DNA of 64,000 nucleotides from CAYLLN01 sp040901775 (GCA_040901775.1 JBBDYF010000260.1:1-64000); one strand, 5' to 3'; positions 8,656 to 16,978 are shown, numbered from the stretch's first letter. Notes: generated from the letters alone by a model not told the origin. Translations and numbers: made by a program.

Positions 8656-9063
8656 CTATTTGCCGGGCGCGAGGATGCTCACGCCCTGCTTGTCTTTGAG
8701 CTTTTTGTCGGCCGCCGACTGCAAACAGCCGGGGCAGTTCACCGCAATGAGTTGATCCGTCGCCGCTTCGTCGTTCGTCAGCGTTGCCAAGTACGGCCGC
8801 TGCTCTTCGCAGGCGAGTTGGTATCGCAGTCCTCCCATTCCGACGATCAGCCCCCTGGGGTTGCGGTGCAGGAAGTGAACCAGCGACAGCACGCCGACAT
8901 AGGGGGCCTCGGTCGCGCCGCACTTCGGGCAGGCGATGTCCGCATGTTCGGCATCGAACTCGAATCGCTTTTTGTCGCTCGACTCCAGGCATTCCGGGTT
9001 GCGGCAGTAGCAGCGCACCGGCTGTTTCTGGGTCCGGTCGTTCGGGATGATGATCTTGGGCAC
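8656..9063 (-). CDS. Phage zinc-ribbon-like protein, hypothetical
   Basis: I chose the GTG at 9063 (MPKIIIPNDRTQ, 135 aa) because the frame upstream lies over the neighbouring gene. The protein carries CYCRNPEC near its N-terminus, CPKCG about 30 residues later and NCPGC near the end. These paired cysteines suggest one or two zinc ribbons. No enzyme motif is visible. Its place between a tail-completion-like gene and the tail tube-like gene makes it part of the tail module; its precise role is unknown. Confidence 0.6.
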   Translation of the reverse strand: MPKIIIPNDRTQKQPVRCYCRNPECLESSDKKRFEFDAEHADIACPKCGATEAPYVGVLSLVHFLHRNPRGLIVGMGGLRYQLACEEQRPYLATLTNDEAATDQLIAVNCPGCLQSAADKKLKDKQGVSILAPGK

Positions 9064-9083
9064 GGCAGGGATCCTATCTGCGG

Positions 9084-9653
9084 CTATGTTTTGACGGTGA
9101 TTCGGCGAGCGCCGTGGAAGTGCAGGACGCGCATCAGCCCGGAAACTTCGCCTGAGCGGCCGGCGAATAGTTCCGCCGGGGCCAGCCGCGGGCGTGGGTC
9201 GGTTCCGACGAATCGCAGGTTCTCGATAAACCCTTCGGCCGATCCGCTTTCTCCGGCAATGATCGCGTTGGCATCGTTGCGCAGGTGCTCGTTGAAGTCG
9301 ATCACCGGGAAAATCTTGTCGAGCTCTTCGTCGAGCGCACCCAGGTTGCCAACGAACACGTCCCGCGTCCGGTCTCTGGGCACGTGGGCGGCCCGCACGA
9401 CCACCAGCACATCGACGCCGTACAGCAGGTCGTTCACACCGCCGCTGGTGTTGTGGCGATGGCCCGGTCTCCAGCCGCCGGGCATGACCGCCACGTAACG
9501 CTGCCCCGCGGTTACCGGCGCGATCTCGTCGAATTCGCAGTTGCACTCTTCGGGCGCGAAACCAGCGCCCCCCGTGCTGGGAAAGGCGACGTTGACCGCC
9601 AGGCGGAGCCGGTTGCGGGTTGCCAGTAGCAGCGCTTTTTCGGCGACTCTCAT
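9084..9653 (-). CDS. Phage protein of the head-tail joining region, hypothetical
   Basis: The 189-aa product begins MRVAEKALLLATRNRLRLAV, and its ATG overlaps the stop of the preceding gpG-like gene by 4 bp (ATGA), indicating translational coupling. The middle contains VVVRAAHVPRDRTRDVFVGN and a beta-rich C-terminus. Size and position directly after a gpG-like gene fit head-tail connector or tail-terminator proteins, but no signature motif is recognised. Confidence 0.55.
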   Translation of the reverse strand: MRVAEKALLLATRNRLRLAVNVAFPSTGGAGFAPEECNCEFDEIAPVTAGQRYVAVMPGGWRPGHRHNTSGGVNDLLYGVDVLVVVRAAHVPRDRTRDVFVGNLGALDEELDKIFPVIDFNEHLRNDANAIIAGESGSAEGFIENLRFVGTDPRPRLAPAELFAGRSGEVSGLMRVLHFHGARRITVKT

Positions 9654-10534
9654 GCCCCGGCCTCCAGCGCTGCGCGGATGCCGATCGAAAGAGCCTGGTT
9701 CGCCACGTCGGCCCAGCGGTCCAGCCAGACCTGCGGGGCTTCCGCGGGCAAGAACTGCCGCTTGGGAATGCCCCGTTTGGGATCTCCGTAGTTGTGCGAG
9801 GCGGCATAGGGGACATTGGTTCCGACGATCACACCGTTTCCGATCGCCTCGAAAACTTGATCCTCCCCACCCTCAGCGGACGGTGGCGCGTAGTTGACGT
9901 GGGCACCCGTGCCGGTCAGCTTGCCGGGGGAGAGGCTGTTGAGCAGAACGCCGGTGTCGCGCAGGATCTGCACCGTGCGATGCCCGAACACGTCGATCAG
10001 CGTCTTGGCCCCTTCGGCCTTGAGCTTCGCCCAGGCGATTTGGGCCGTCCGCTGCTTGGCCTCGGCCGGCGACATCGACAATAGCAGCCGCGCGAGCATG
10101 GCGGCAAAGATGCCGTTCCACCGCTTTTGCTGAGCCTTGGTCAGCAGCCCCTTATTGCCGGCCACGCCGAACCGCTGCCCCTTGCCCACTCCTGCGTCTG
10201 CCTTGAGCTGCGCTTTCTCGCCCCTGCCGAACCGCCGCTGATACGCCAGGTACGCCGGACTGAGGAGGGGCCACTTCCACTCGTTGCAAAAGCTGACCAA
10301 GTAATCGGAGTAGCCGCGGTAGGTCTTTTTCGCCACGCCAGCCTTGGCCCAGCGGAGGAAGTTTTCGGCCAGGGCAGCGACCGGCGCCGTGGGCGACTCT
10401 GGCGAACTGGCTGCCACCATTTCGGCCCAGACCTTCAGCGCGGCGTCTTCGTCCTCGCTCAGCCGCACGTTGCGGCGATCGTTGGTTTTGACGTACCAGG
10501 CTCCGCGGGCTTTCCAGAAAAACGGGCGACGCAT
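9650..10534 (-). CDS. Chimeric protein: integrase N-terminal domain plus phage virion morphogenesis (gpG-like) domain
   Basis: The 294-aa product appears composite. Residues about 1-92 (FFWKARGAWYVKTNDRRNV, then AALAENFLRWAKAGVAKKTY and RGYSDYLVSFCNEW) resemble the arm-binding and SAM-like core-binding regions of planctomycete tyrosine recombinases. After residue about 95 the sequence changes to a Mu gpG/virion-morphogenesis type (GAKTLIDVFGHRTVQILRDT, GVLLNSLSPGKLTG, and IVGTNVPYAASHNYGDPKRG). No catalytic R-H-R-Y of an integrase is present, so recombinase activity is not expected. The gene is the first of the leftward phage block and starts 180 bp from the tRNA-Pro 3' end, the expected place for an integrase. 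A deletion fusing int to gpG would explain this; a natural two-domain protein is the alternative. Confidence 0.65.
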   Translation of the reverse strand: MRRPFFWKARGAWYVKTNDRRNVRLSEDEDAALKVWAEMVAASSPESPTAPVAALAENFLRWAKAGVAKKTYRGYSDYLVSFCNEWKWPLLSPAYLAYQRRFGRGEKAQLKADAGVGKGQRFGVAGNKGLLTKAQQKRWNGIFAAMLARLLLSMSPAEAKQRTAQIAWAKLKAEGAKTLIDVFGHRTVQILRDTGVLLNSLSPGKLTGTGAHVNYAPPSAEGGEDQVFEAIGNGVIVGTNVPYAASHNYGDPKRGIPKRQFLPAEAPQVWLDRWADVANQALSIGIRAALEAGA

Positions 10535-10713
10535 CGGCCAGACTCCAGGTGACTGGGAGAATTTTGCCCGTCCCTATTGACTAGTCTGGTCACGTCCGGC
10601 CACATTTTGTCGCGATTGGTGGTATCGCGATTGGTATCAGCGGGGCGATTACAGGCCAGAAGCGGCCTAAGAAAAAAGCCGCAACTCCTTATGAAGTCGC
10701 AGCTTCCGTAAAG
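10535..10713. other. Prophage-tRNA junction, probable att side, with an 11-bp direct repeat
   Basis: This 179-bp gap separates the phage block from the 3' end of tRNA-Pro. It holds a direct repeat TCGCGATTGGT at 10610-10620 and 10625-10635 (15-bp period), which could be an integrase/excisionase arm site or an operator, and a G/C-rich stem near a run of A residues (10661-10690). The second att copy would lie left of the window, so the core cannot be defined. Confidence 0.4.
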
Positions 10714-10788
10714 TCGGGGTGACAGGATTTGAACCTGCAACCTTCTGCACCCCATGCAGACGCGCTAGCCAAGTTACGCTACACCCCG
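10714..10788 (-). tRNA. tRNA-Pro (anticodon GGG)
   Basis: The minus strand folds as a full cloverleaf of 75 nt: acceptor CGGGGTG/CACCCCG with A as discriminator, D-arm with GGCTAGCGC, anticodon stem TCTGC/GCAGA around the loop ATGGGGT giving anticodon GGG, and T-arm GCAGG/CCTGT with loop TTCAAAT. The 3' CCA is not encoded. The 3' end faces the prophage, as is usual when a tRNA gene is an integration site. Confidence 0.92.
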
Positions 10789-11288
10789 TTGTCGCAAGAG
10801 ACGCCGCGGGGCCCGGGCGGGTTCGGCGTCTCGTCAAAATCAATATCGCAGATCGGGCGGGGCTTGGCAATCCGACAGGCAGCCAGTGAGGTGAAAGGGG
10901 GTGCATCTCGCCGGTTTGTGATTCTAGGCGGCGGTGTGATCGCTGCGGAGGCCGGTGAGGCGCGCCGGACGAGATTGCCCGAAGCGTTCGAGCGGTAGGG
11001 TCTCGCTGAGATGGTCGGCGACCAGTGCCAGTCAGGGGAACAGCTTTGAGGAAGCGGAACGACATCGGTTGCACCTACATCGTCACCGTGGACGGGGAAT
11101 GCCGCGCCTATCGCGTCGTCATTCGGGGTATGGTTGATAGGGTTGTTAAGTTTGAGCATTGCGGCAGTCGGGCGGATACTCAGGGTACGCTTTTCTAGGC
11201 ATCGCTTCGCTCGTCTTGATTTGAACATTTCCATTTGAGACGAATCAGAGCTAGACCGGAAAGCAAATTCAAACTGACTCACTACCCA
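10789..11288. other. Intergenic region without a convincing gene
   Basis: Between the tRNA and the amidohydrolase, 500 bp show no open frame with recognisable protein character. The frames that remain open have atypical composition. A promoter for the tRNA is expected just right of 10788, but no clear consensus was picked out. I see no repeats of note. Confidence 0.4.
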
Positions 11289-12947
11289 TTAGCCACCCTT
11301 CCATCCCGGCCCGCGCAGCACGCGCCCCGGCAATTCGCCGGTGAACTTGCCGTCTTCCAGAACCAGTTTGCCGTTGACCAGCACATACTGCATCCCTTCC
11401 GATAACTCGTGCGGCTGGGCGAAGGTGGCCCGGTCGGCCAGCTTCGCATAGTCGAAGACGATTACGTCGGCCGCCAGCCCCTCGGCGATGCGTCCCCGGT
11501 CGTAGGCCTGCACGCTGTTGGCCGCCGCGGCGCTCGCCTGGGCGACGGCCCGTTCGAGCGAGATCGCGCCCAAATCTCGGACGTAACGCGACAAGAGCCG
11601 TGGGAAAGCGCCATAGGCCCGCGGGTGCGAAGCGATTTGCGCGTTCGCGGCCGGGCCGACATCGGTGCAGAACGAAACGAAATCGTGCTGCATGGCGAAA
11701 ATTTTGTTTGCCTCGGTCATGCTTTCAGGACAGACAAACGCGCCGGTTCGCACCAGGTTAAAGAACGTCTCCCACGGTTCTTCCTGACGGGCCTTGGCGA
11801 TCGACGCCAGGCTTTGCCCCCCATGTTTGGAGTAGCGGAGGTCACTCGTCTGGCCGACGATCACCCGGTTCCAATCCTGGCCGACGTGTCGGTACCAGTT
11901 TTCCCAGCCGGCGGTGGTTTCCATTTCCTGACGAATCTCGGCCCGCAGCGCGGCGTCGTCGAGCTTGCGGATCAGCCGCTCGTGGCCGTCGGCAAAGTGC
12001 CGCGGGTGGATGAACGCCGCGATCCCCAGGCCGTTGTTGACGTAGGGATAAATGTCGGCCGTCACCTGCTGCCCCGCGGCGCGGGCGGCCTGAATCTTGG
12101 CGATCGCCAGCCGCATTTTGCCCCAATTCTGCCGGCCCGCCGTTTTAAGGTGGAAGATGTGGACCGGGGCCTTCCCCTGGCGGCCGATGTCGAGGGCTTC
12201 GTCGATCGCCTCCTCGAGCTTGTCCCCTTCGTTGCGCATGTGCGTGTAGTAGCGGCCCCCATGCTCGCCCGCAACCGCGACCAGCTTGGCAATCTCTTCG
12301 GTCGGGGCATAAATCGCCGGCGGATAGATCAGGGCGGTGCTGACGCCGATCGCCCCGGCCTCCATCGCCTCACGCACCAGGGCTTCCATTTGTTGCTGTT
12401 CTTCGTCGCTCGCCCGGCGATCGACATCGCCCAGCACCAGGCTGCGAACCTGCGTATGGCCGACCGTCTGCACCACGTTGATCGGCAGCCCCTTCGTTTC
12501 GAGCACCTGAAAATACTCGCACATGGTCCGCCAGCCGAGCCGCGCCGCGTCGTCCTGGCCAACCGGTGCGGCCGAAACCCCTTCGCCGGCATTGATCGTG
12601 GTGATTCCCTGCGTCAGCAGGTTGATCGAGCTGGCCGGGTCTTTCAGCAGGGGCGTGGCGGTTTGCCCCATCATGTCGATGAAGCCGGGGGCGACGATCA
12701 GCCCGGCGGCGTCGATGGTTCGCTGGCCGGCACCCTCCGGAATGCGGCCGATCTTGGAGATCTTGCCGCCACGAATGCCCAGATCGGCCGCGTACCAGGG
12801 CGACCCCGTCCCATCGACAATGCGGCCGCCGCGAATCACCACGTCGAATGGCTCGTCGGCCAGAAGCGCAGGGCAACAAAGTGCCAGTAACAACGCGGCA
12901 ACGATCGGGCGCGTTAGCGCCGGGCGCGGTAGAAAGGCAAAGTTCAT
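11289..12947 (-). CDS. D-aminoacylase-like amidohydrolase with altered metal site
   Basis: I chose the ATG at 12947 (552 aa), which gives a Sec signal peptide (LTRPIVAALLLALCCPALLA) and a secreted product; a GTG at 12989 is possible. The rest follows the N-acyl-D-amino-acid deacylase/D-aminoacylase group: strand VIRGGRIVDGTGSPWYAADL, then APGFID, later YTHMRNEG and HIFHLKTAG, and a C-terminal ADVIVFDYAKLADR region. The canonical HxH after PGFID is replaced by MMGQT (residues 92-96), and the usual cysteine-containing GNCG is GEG (INAGEGVSAAP). The binuclear zinc site is therefore probably incomplete. It could be a member that needs one metal or uses other ligands, or it could act on another substrate. 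Confidence 0.8.
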   Translation of the reverse strand: MNFAFLPRPALTRPIVAALLLALCCPALLADEPFDVVIRGGRIVDGTGSPWYAADLGIRGGKISKIGRIPEGAGQRTIDAAGLIVAPGFIDMMGQTATPLLKDPASSINLLTQGITTINAGEGVSAAPVGQDDAARLGWRTMCEYFQVLETKGLPINVVQTVGHTQVRSLVLGDVDRRASDEEQQQMEALVREAMEAGAIGVSTALIYPPAIYAPTEEIAKLVAVAGEHGGRYYTHMRNEGDKLEEAIDEALDIGRQGKAPVHIFHLKTAGRQNWGKMRLAIAKIQAARAAGQQVTADIYPYVNNGLGIAAFIHPRHFADGHERLIRKLDDAALRAEIRQEMETTAGWENWYRHVGQDWNRVIVGQTSDLRYSKHGGQSLASIAKARQEEPWETFFNLVRTGAFVCPESMTEANKIFAMQHDFVSFCTDVGPAANAQIASHPRAYGAFPRLLSRYVRDLGAISLERAVAQASAAAANSVQAYDRGRIAEGLAADVIVFDYAKLADRATFAQPHELSEGMQYVLVNGKLVLEDGKFTGELPGRVLRGPGWKGG

Positions 12948-13023
12948 GGGGGGGCGGCTCTCGTGGCGGTACACATGGGTGTCAGCCAATTAGAACGAGC
13001 GGCTGAGCGGAATGCCATTCCCG

Positions 13024-13079
13024 GAAACGCTTCTGCGAAGCGCCAGCTAAGCGGTGAAACGCTTCTGCGAAGCGCCAGC
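13024..13079. repeat. Tandem pair of a 24-bp palindrome-containing repeat
   Basis: The 24-mer that starts GAAACGCTTCTGCGAAGCGC occurs at 13024-13047 and again at 13056-13079. Each copy contains the hairpin GCTTC-TGC-GAAGC. It lies in the 223-bp stretch between the amidohydrolase start and the receiver gene's stop. It resembles REP-like elements and might act as a transcription attenuator, but no function is shown. Confidence 0.55.
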
Positions 13080-13170
13080 CAAGGCTATTCGTGGGGCGTT
13101 ACACAGGATACTGCGGCCCGGTTTCAACTGCACGCGGAATCGTTGTGGCGAACGAGCCCATCCGGGCGTG

Positions 13171-13587
13171 TCAATCTCTCAAGGGTCCGCCCGTTCCGCG
13201 TCGCGTCGCGACTTCGCTCAGCAGCGACTCTAGCACATCGAACCGGACGGGCTTCAACAAGATCCGATCGAAAAGTTGCCTCGTCCCCTGATCTTGCGGC
13301 CGTGCCAGGCCCGTCAGCGCGACGATCGTCAAGGGCCGATCCGACGCCTCCTCACGCAGCTCGGCGGCCAGTTCGCGGCCATTCATGCCCGGCATGAGCA
13401 GGTCGGAAATGATCAGATCGAAATGATGCTCGCGAGATTCCTCCAAGGCCGCCGGCCCGCGATAGGCCACGTTCACCCCATGCCCCAGCGCCTTGAGCAG
13501 CTTGGCCAGGGTGTTGGCTGCGTCGGGGTTGTCGTCCACCACGAGAATCCGTAAACCCTCAGCCGAACGTTCGGGTTGCAAGGTCAT
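13171..13587 (-). CDS. Stand-alone response regulator receiver protein (CheY-like)
   Basis: With the ATG at 13587 the product is 138 aa, close to a single receiver domain; a GTG at 13698 would add 37 residues without recognised structure. The domain runs from RILVVDDNPDAANTLAKLLK (acidic pair), through the phospho-acceptor aspartate in IISDLLMPGMNGRELAAEL, to the ALTG threonine and the conserved lysine in ILLKPVRFDVLE. No output domain or histidine kinase is adjacent, so it probably acts by protein-protein interaction. The partner cannot be named from this window. Confidence 0.85.
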   Translation of the reverse strand: MTLQPERSAEGLRILVVDDNPDAANTLAKLLKALGHGVNVAYRGPAALEESREHHFDLIISDLLMPGMNGRELAAELREEASDRPLTIVALTGLARPQDQGTRQLFDRILLKPVRFDVLESLLSEVATRRGTGGPLRD

Positions 13588-13760
13588 GAGCCAAAATTCG
13601 GGCCAGAGTGTCGGAATCGAGAGACGATCATCCGCCTCTTCCATCCTGGCAGCAAAGGGCGTGCCCGGATAGACATGCACTTCCGTAAAGGCTAGCACTC
13701 CAGGTCCGTCACTCCAGGTCCGTCGAGAACGTCCTCTCCCTTTGCGGAGTTTCCGCCGCT

Positions 13761-14468
13761 ATGCGTCTGCACCGCCGACAGCGCGAAGCCGAGGAGATCG
13801 ACGATCCCGCCTTGGAAACGGCCCGGCTGCACGGCGCGCTCCACGGTTTGACGACGATCAACCTGCTCAGCGCGAGCGCCGGCATTCTCTGGCCGCCGCT
13901 GCGCCGGCTCGCCCGCCGGCTGAAGGTCCGCCGCCTGCGGGTGCTCGATATTGCCTCCGGCGCGGGGGACGTTCCGATCCGGCTGTGGAAGAAAGCCCGC
14001 CGGGCCGGCCTGGCGCTCGACATTCACGGCCTCGACATCAGCGAGCGAGCCCTCGACTTTGCCCGCCAGCGGGCCGCCGCCGCCGGCGCGCCGCTGACTT
14101 TCGCCCGGCACGACGCTTTGTCCGAAAAATTGCCCGCGGGCTACGACGCGATCGTCAGCTCGCTCTTTCTGCATCACCTGGACGAGCAGCCGGCGGTGCG
14201 CCTGTTGCGGGCCATGGCCGGCGCGACCGAGCGGCTGGTGCTGGTGAACGATCTGCGGCGCAACTTACCGGGCCTCTGGCTGGCCCACTTTGCCGGCCGC
14301 TGCCTCACGCGGTCGGACGTGGTGCGGGTCGATGCGGTGCGCAGCGTGCGGGCGGCCTATACGATGGCCGAGGCGCGCGATCTGGCGGCGGCGGCGGGCC
14401 TCGACGGCGCGACGCTCGCGCGCCGCTGGCCCTGCCGATTCTTATTGTCTTGGCAGCGCGTCAAGTAA
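13761..14468 (+). CDS. Class I SAM-dependent methyltransferase of the type III PKS cluster
   Basis: The 235-aa product has the Rossmann-fold SAM motifs: motif I VLDIASGAGDVPIRL (about residues 61-75), an acidic strand end in DIHGLDISERALDFA, and IVSSLFLHHLDEQPAV as the post-motif segment typical of UbiE/COQ5-like enzymes. It starts at ATG 13761 and lies convergent with the type III PKS gene 25 bp away. Such methyltransferases commonly modify polyketide-derived phenols or pyrones. The real substrate is unknown; the pairing with the PKS and the FAD enzyme is the main argument for a biosynthetic role. Confidence 0.8.
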   Translation: MRLHRRQREAEEIDDPALETARLHGALHGLTTINLLSASAGILWPPLRRLARRLKVRRLRVLDIASGAGDVPIRLWKKARRAGLALDIHGLDISERALDFARQRAAAAGAPLTFARHDALSEKLPAGYDAIVSSLFLHHLDEQPAVRLLRAMAGATERLVLVNDLRRNLPGLWLAHFAGRCLTRSDVVRVDAVRSVRAAYTMAEARDLAAAAGLDGATLARRWPCRFLLSWQRVK

Positions 14469-14492
14469 GCGGCGCCTCAAGTTAGCGGCGCC

Positions 14493-15566
14493 TCAAATAA
14501 ACAGCGCCCCCTCGGCAAACATGCCCGGACCAAAGCCGAGCGCCACGCAAGGCCGCTCCGCGCCGCCGGCTCGCAAGCGGTCAAGAATGAACAGCACTGT
14601 CGGCGACGACATGTTGCCGTTTTGGGCCAAAACCTCGCGGCTGATTGCGGTCGCCTCGCGCGGCAGGTTCAGGCATTCTTCAATCGCGCTCAAAATGCGC
14701 GGCCCGCCCGGATGGATCGCCCACGAGCGGATGTTCTCCAGCCGCTGGCCCTGCTGGGCCAGCCAGGCCGTCAGCCAGGGGCGCAGGTGCTGCTGGATCA
14801 AGTCGGGCGCGCGGGCGGCGAGCGTCATTTCAAAGCCGTGATCGCCAATGTGCCAGCTCATCGCGTCGGTCGAATCGGGCAACAGGCACGAACCGGTCGC
14901 GGCGACTTGCCAGGCGTTGCCCCCATGGGGAATAGCGCCGCCGCCGACCAGCGCCGCGGCCCCGTCGGCAAATAGGGCGTTCGCCACGATTCGTTCGGGA
15001 TCCCACGCAAAGCGATAGTGCAGGCTGCACAGTTCGACGGCACAGAGCAGCACGCGGGCCGCCGGATCGGCCGTGGCGAGCGCCTGGGCGACGCGGAGGC
15101 CGTTGATCGCCCCGTGACATCCCATAAAGCCGACCTGAATCCGCTGCGTCGTGGGGCTGAGTTCCAGGCCGGTGAGCAGCGCTGTGTCGATGCCCGGCGC
15201 GCCAAAGCCGGTACACGAGACCGTCACCAGGTGAGTGATGTCGCCGCGCTCGACACCCGACGTTTCCAGCGCGGCTTGGGCCGCTTGCCGGGCAAGGGGC
15301 GGGGCATGTTCGGCATAGAACCCCATTCGTTCGGCAGTCGTCGGGCCGGGGGTAACGGCCCGCTCGTCGGTCAGCCAATCGAGTGCAATCCGATGCGGCA
15401 GCACCGTCTGCCGGTTCTCGACCCCCGCCTTGCGATACAGCACGCGCAGCATCCGCTCTTGCTGCTCGGTGCGGCAGATGACTTGCCGGGCCAGGTCGGT
15501 CGCTTCGGCCTGGCTCATCGAGTGCTGGGGAACGGCGGTCCCCAGTCCGAGAATTTGCAGCGTCAT
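14493..15566 (-). CDS. Type III polyketide synthase (chalcone/stilbene synthase superfamily)
   Basis: The 357-aa length is usual for this homodimeric thiolase-fold family. The catalytic triad is in place: Cys150 in VGFMGCHGAINGLR, His285 in SWAIHPGGPRIL and Asn318 in LAQNGNMSSPTV. The C-terminal CVALGFGPGMFAEGALF matches the conserved GFGPG loop. These enzymes extend acyl-CoA starters with malonyl-CoA to alkylpyrones, alkylresorcinols or related aromatics. The start codon overlaps the stop of the FAD oxidoreductase by 4 bp, so the two are co-translated. The starter and chain length cannot be deduced here. Confidence 0.92.
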   Translation of the reverse strand: MTLQILGLGTAVPQHSMSQAEATDLARQVICRTEQQERMLRVLYRKAGVENRQTVLPHRIALDWLTDERAVTPGPTTAERMGFYAEHAPPLARQAAQAALETSGVERGDITHLVTVSCTGFGAPGIDTALLTGLELSPTTQRIQVGFMGCHGAINGLRVAQALATADPAARVLLCAVELCSLHYRFAWDPERIVANALFADGAAALVGGGAIPHGGNAWQVAATGSCLLPDSTDAMSWHIGDHGFEMTLAARAPDLIQQHLRPWLTAWLAQQGQRLENIRSWAIHPGGPRILSAIEECLNLPREATAISREVLAQNGNMSSPTVLFILDRLRAGGAERPCVALGFGPGMFAEGALFI

Positions 15567-16870
15567 GCGGTGGGCAATCCTTTGGGCGAAGCGGCGGTTT
15601 CGAGTTCAAGCGGATCGTTGAGAATCAGTTTCGCCTTGCCGGCCAGCCGGGCACCCAGCGTCAGCAAGCTCGGCATGGCACGTAGCAGCGGCAGCGTGGC
15701 GGCGACGAGCCGGGGCCGGCTGGCCCACTGGGCGATGGCCGAAGCTGCCCGGATGCGCGGAGCGAACGCCCGCCGCCAGGCGGCCGAATAAACCTTTCCA
15801 ACTTGCTGGCGCGCGGCGGGCGAATCGAGTTGGTCTTGGTGGTCGATCAACAGCCGAGTCAGCAGCCAGGCCGATTGCATCGCCATGCTGATTCCTTCGG
15901 CCACCACCGGGTGCGCCTCTCCTGCGACGTTGCCGACGGCGAAAATGCCGTGTTGATAGCCGCCCCGAATGCCGGGCTGGATCGGTCCCGCCGAGAGCCA
16001 GGTTCCGTTAATCCGGGCGCGATCGAGCACCGGGCCAAGCACGGGCAGCGATTGCAGAATGTGGGATAGCACCGCTTCGCCCGCCGATTGGCCGCCGGAG
16101 CGGGCGAGTGTTTCGAGCCGCGACCGGCGGATACAGCACGAGAGACTCGCCGCGCCCGCTTCGCAGTGGACCATGCCGCCGTAGCCATCGGCAAAACTCA
16201 ACAGGGGCATCAAGCCGGCGGGCAAACCGGTTTCGTGAAAGTGGGCCTTGAAGGCGAGCCAGTCGTGCGGATGACTATGGCGCGCCGCCGGCTGCGTCGG
16301 CAGCGAACCGAGGTCCCAAGAGCCGTGAGCCGCGATGACCGTGCGGGCCTCGATCTCGATCGTGCGCCGCGTCGCCAGCGATTCGACCCGGCACAGGTGG
16401 CGGCCTCCTTCGGAACTCAACTGCACGCAGCGCATCGGCTGCAGGATCTGCGCGCCGACGGCCTGGGCGCGGTCCAAGAGCAACGCATCGAGCCGCTGGC
16501 GGCTGAGGGCCCGCCCGCGGTCGTCTTCCCCCTGGCGCAAGAGCGGCAGCGGCGCCAGCACGCTGTGCTGGCCGGAAAACAGGGCCGTTTGCCGCACCAG
16601 TGGGCCTGCCAACTCGGCGAACGCTTCGGCCAGCCCCAAGGCGGCGAAGAGCGGCCCGTTGGTTGCCGACAGGTACTCGCCGCAGACCTTTGGTCGGGGA
16701 AAAGCCTTCCGCTCGACGACGACGACCGACCAGCCCGCCCCGGCCAGCAAGGTCGCCGCGGTCGCCCCCGCCGGCCCGCCGCCAATGATCAGGGCATCGC
16801 AGCTCAAGGCGTTACAGCTCAAGGCGTTACAGCTCAAGGCGTTACAGCTCAGGGCGTCGCATGATTGCAT
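15563..16870 (-). CDS. FAD-dependent oxidoreductase (geranylgeranyl reductase/monooxygenase-like) of the PKS cluster
   Basis: The 435-aa product carries the dinucleotide-binding motif ALIIGGGPAGATAATLLAGA (about residues 26-45), ERKAFPRPKVCGEYLS as the family's second motif and IFAVGNVAGEAHPVVAEGIS as the FAD-ribityl GD-type motif. It resembles halogenase/monooxygenase and geranylgeranyl-reductase type flavoproteins. Co-translation with the type III PKS suggests oxidation or reduction of its product. Oddly, the first 25 residues are an imperfect five-residue repeat (ALSCN/D) encoded by a 15-bp tandem repeat directly before the FAD motif. Its variation would change the N-terminus in frame. Confidence 0.85.
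   Translation of the reverse strand: MQSCDALSCNALSCNALSCNALSCDALIIGGGPAGATAATLLAGAGWSVVVVERKAFPRPKVCGEYLSATNGPLFAALGLAEAFAELAGPLVRQTALFSGQHSVLAPLPLLRQGEDDRGRALSRQRLDALLLDRAQAVGAQILQPMRCVQLSSEGGRHLCRVESLATRRTIEIEARTVIAAHGSWDLGSLPTQPAARHSHPHDWLAFKAHFHETGLPAGLMPLLSFADGYGGMVHCEAGAASLSCCIRRSRLETLARSGGQSAGEAVLSHILQSLPVLGPVLDRARINGTWLSAGPIQPGIRGGYQHGIFAVGNVAGEAHPVVAEGISMAMQSAWLLTRLLIDHQDQLDSPAARQQVGKVYSAAWRRAFAPRIRAASAIAQWASRPRLVAATLPLLRAMPSLLTLGARLAGKAKLILNDPLELETAASPKGLPTA
16800..16859 (-). repeat. 15-bp tandem repeat (four units) at the 5' end of the oxidoreductase gene
   Basis: Units CAGCTCAAGGCGTTA (plus strand) follow each other at 16800, 16815 and 16830; the last at 16845 is degenerate. The unit length is a multiple of three, so copy-number changes keep the frame and alter only the count of ALSCN repeats. 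Confidence 0.8.
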
Positions 16871-16978
16871 GATGGGAAGTGCTACTCTCGCTAGCGGCGG
16901 GCGCTCAACCGACCTTGATGAATTGCCACCCGCCCAGTATATCCCCCCTCTCCGAGATCGGGGGGCGAGGAGGATGGT

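Noticed and set aside
10779..11282. Leftward 167-codon frame between tRNA-Pro and the amidohydrolase
   Set aside because: It overlaps the tRNA 5' end, has no recognisable motif and a composition unlike the neighbouring proteins.
13024..13079. Short repeats as a CRISPR array
   Set aside because: Only two copies with an 8-bp gap and internal palindromes; no spacers of CRISPR length and no cas genes.
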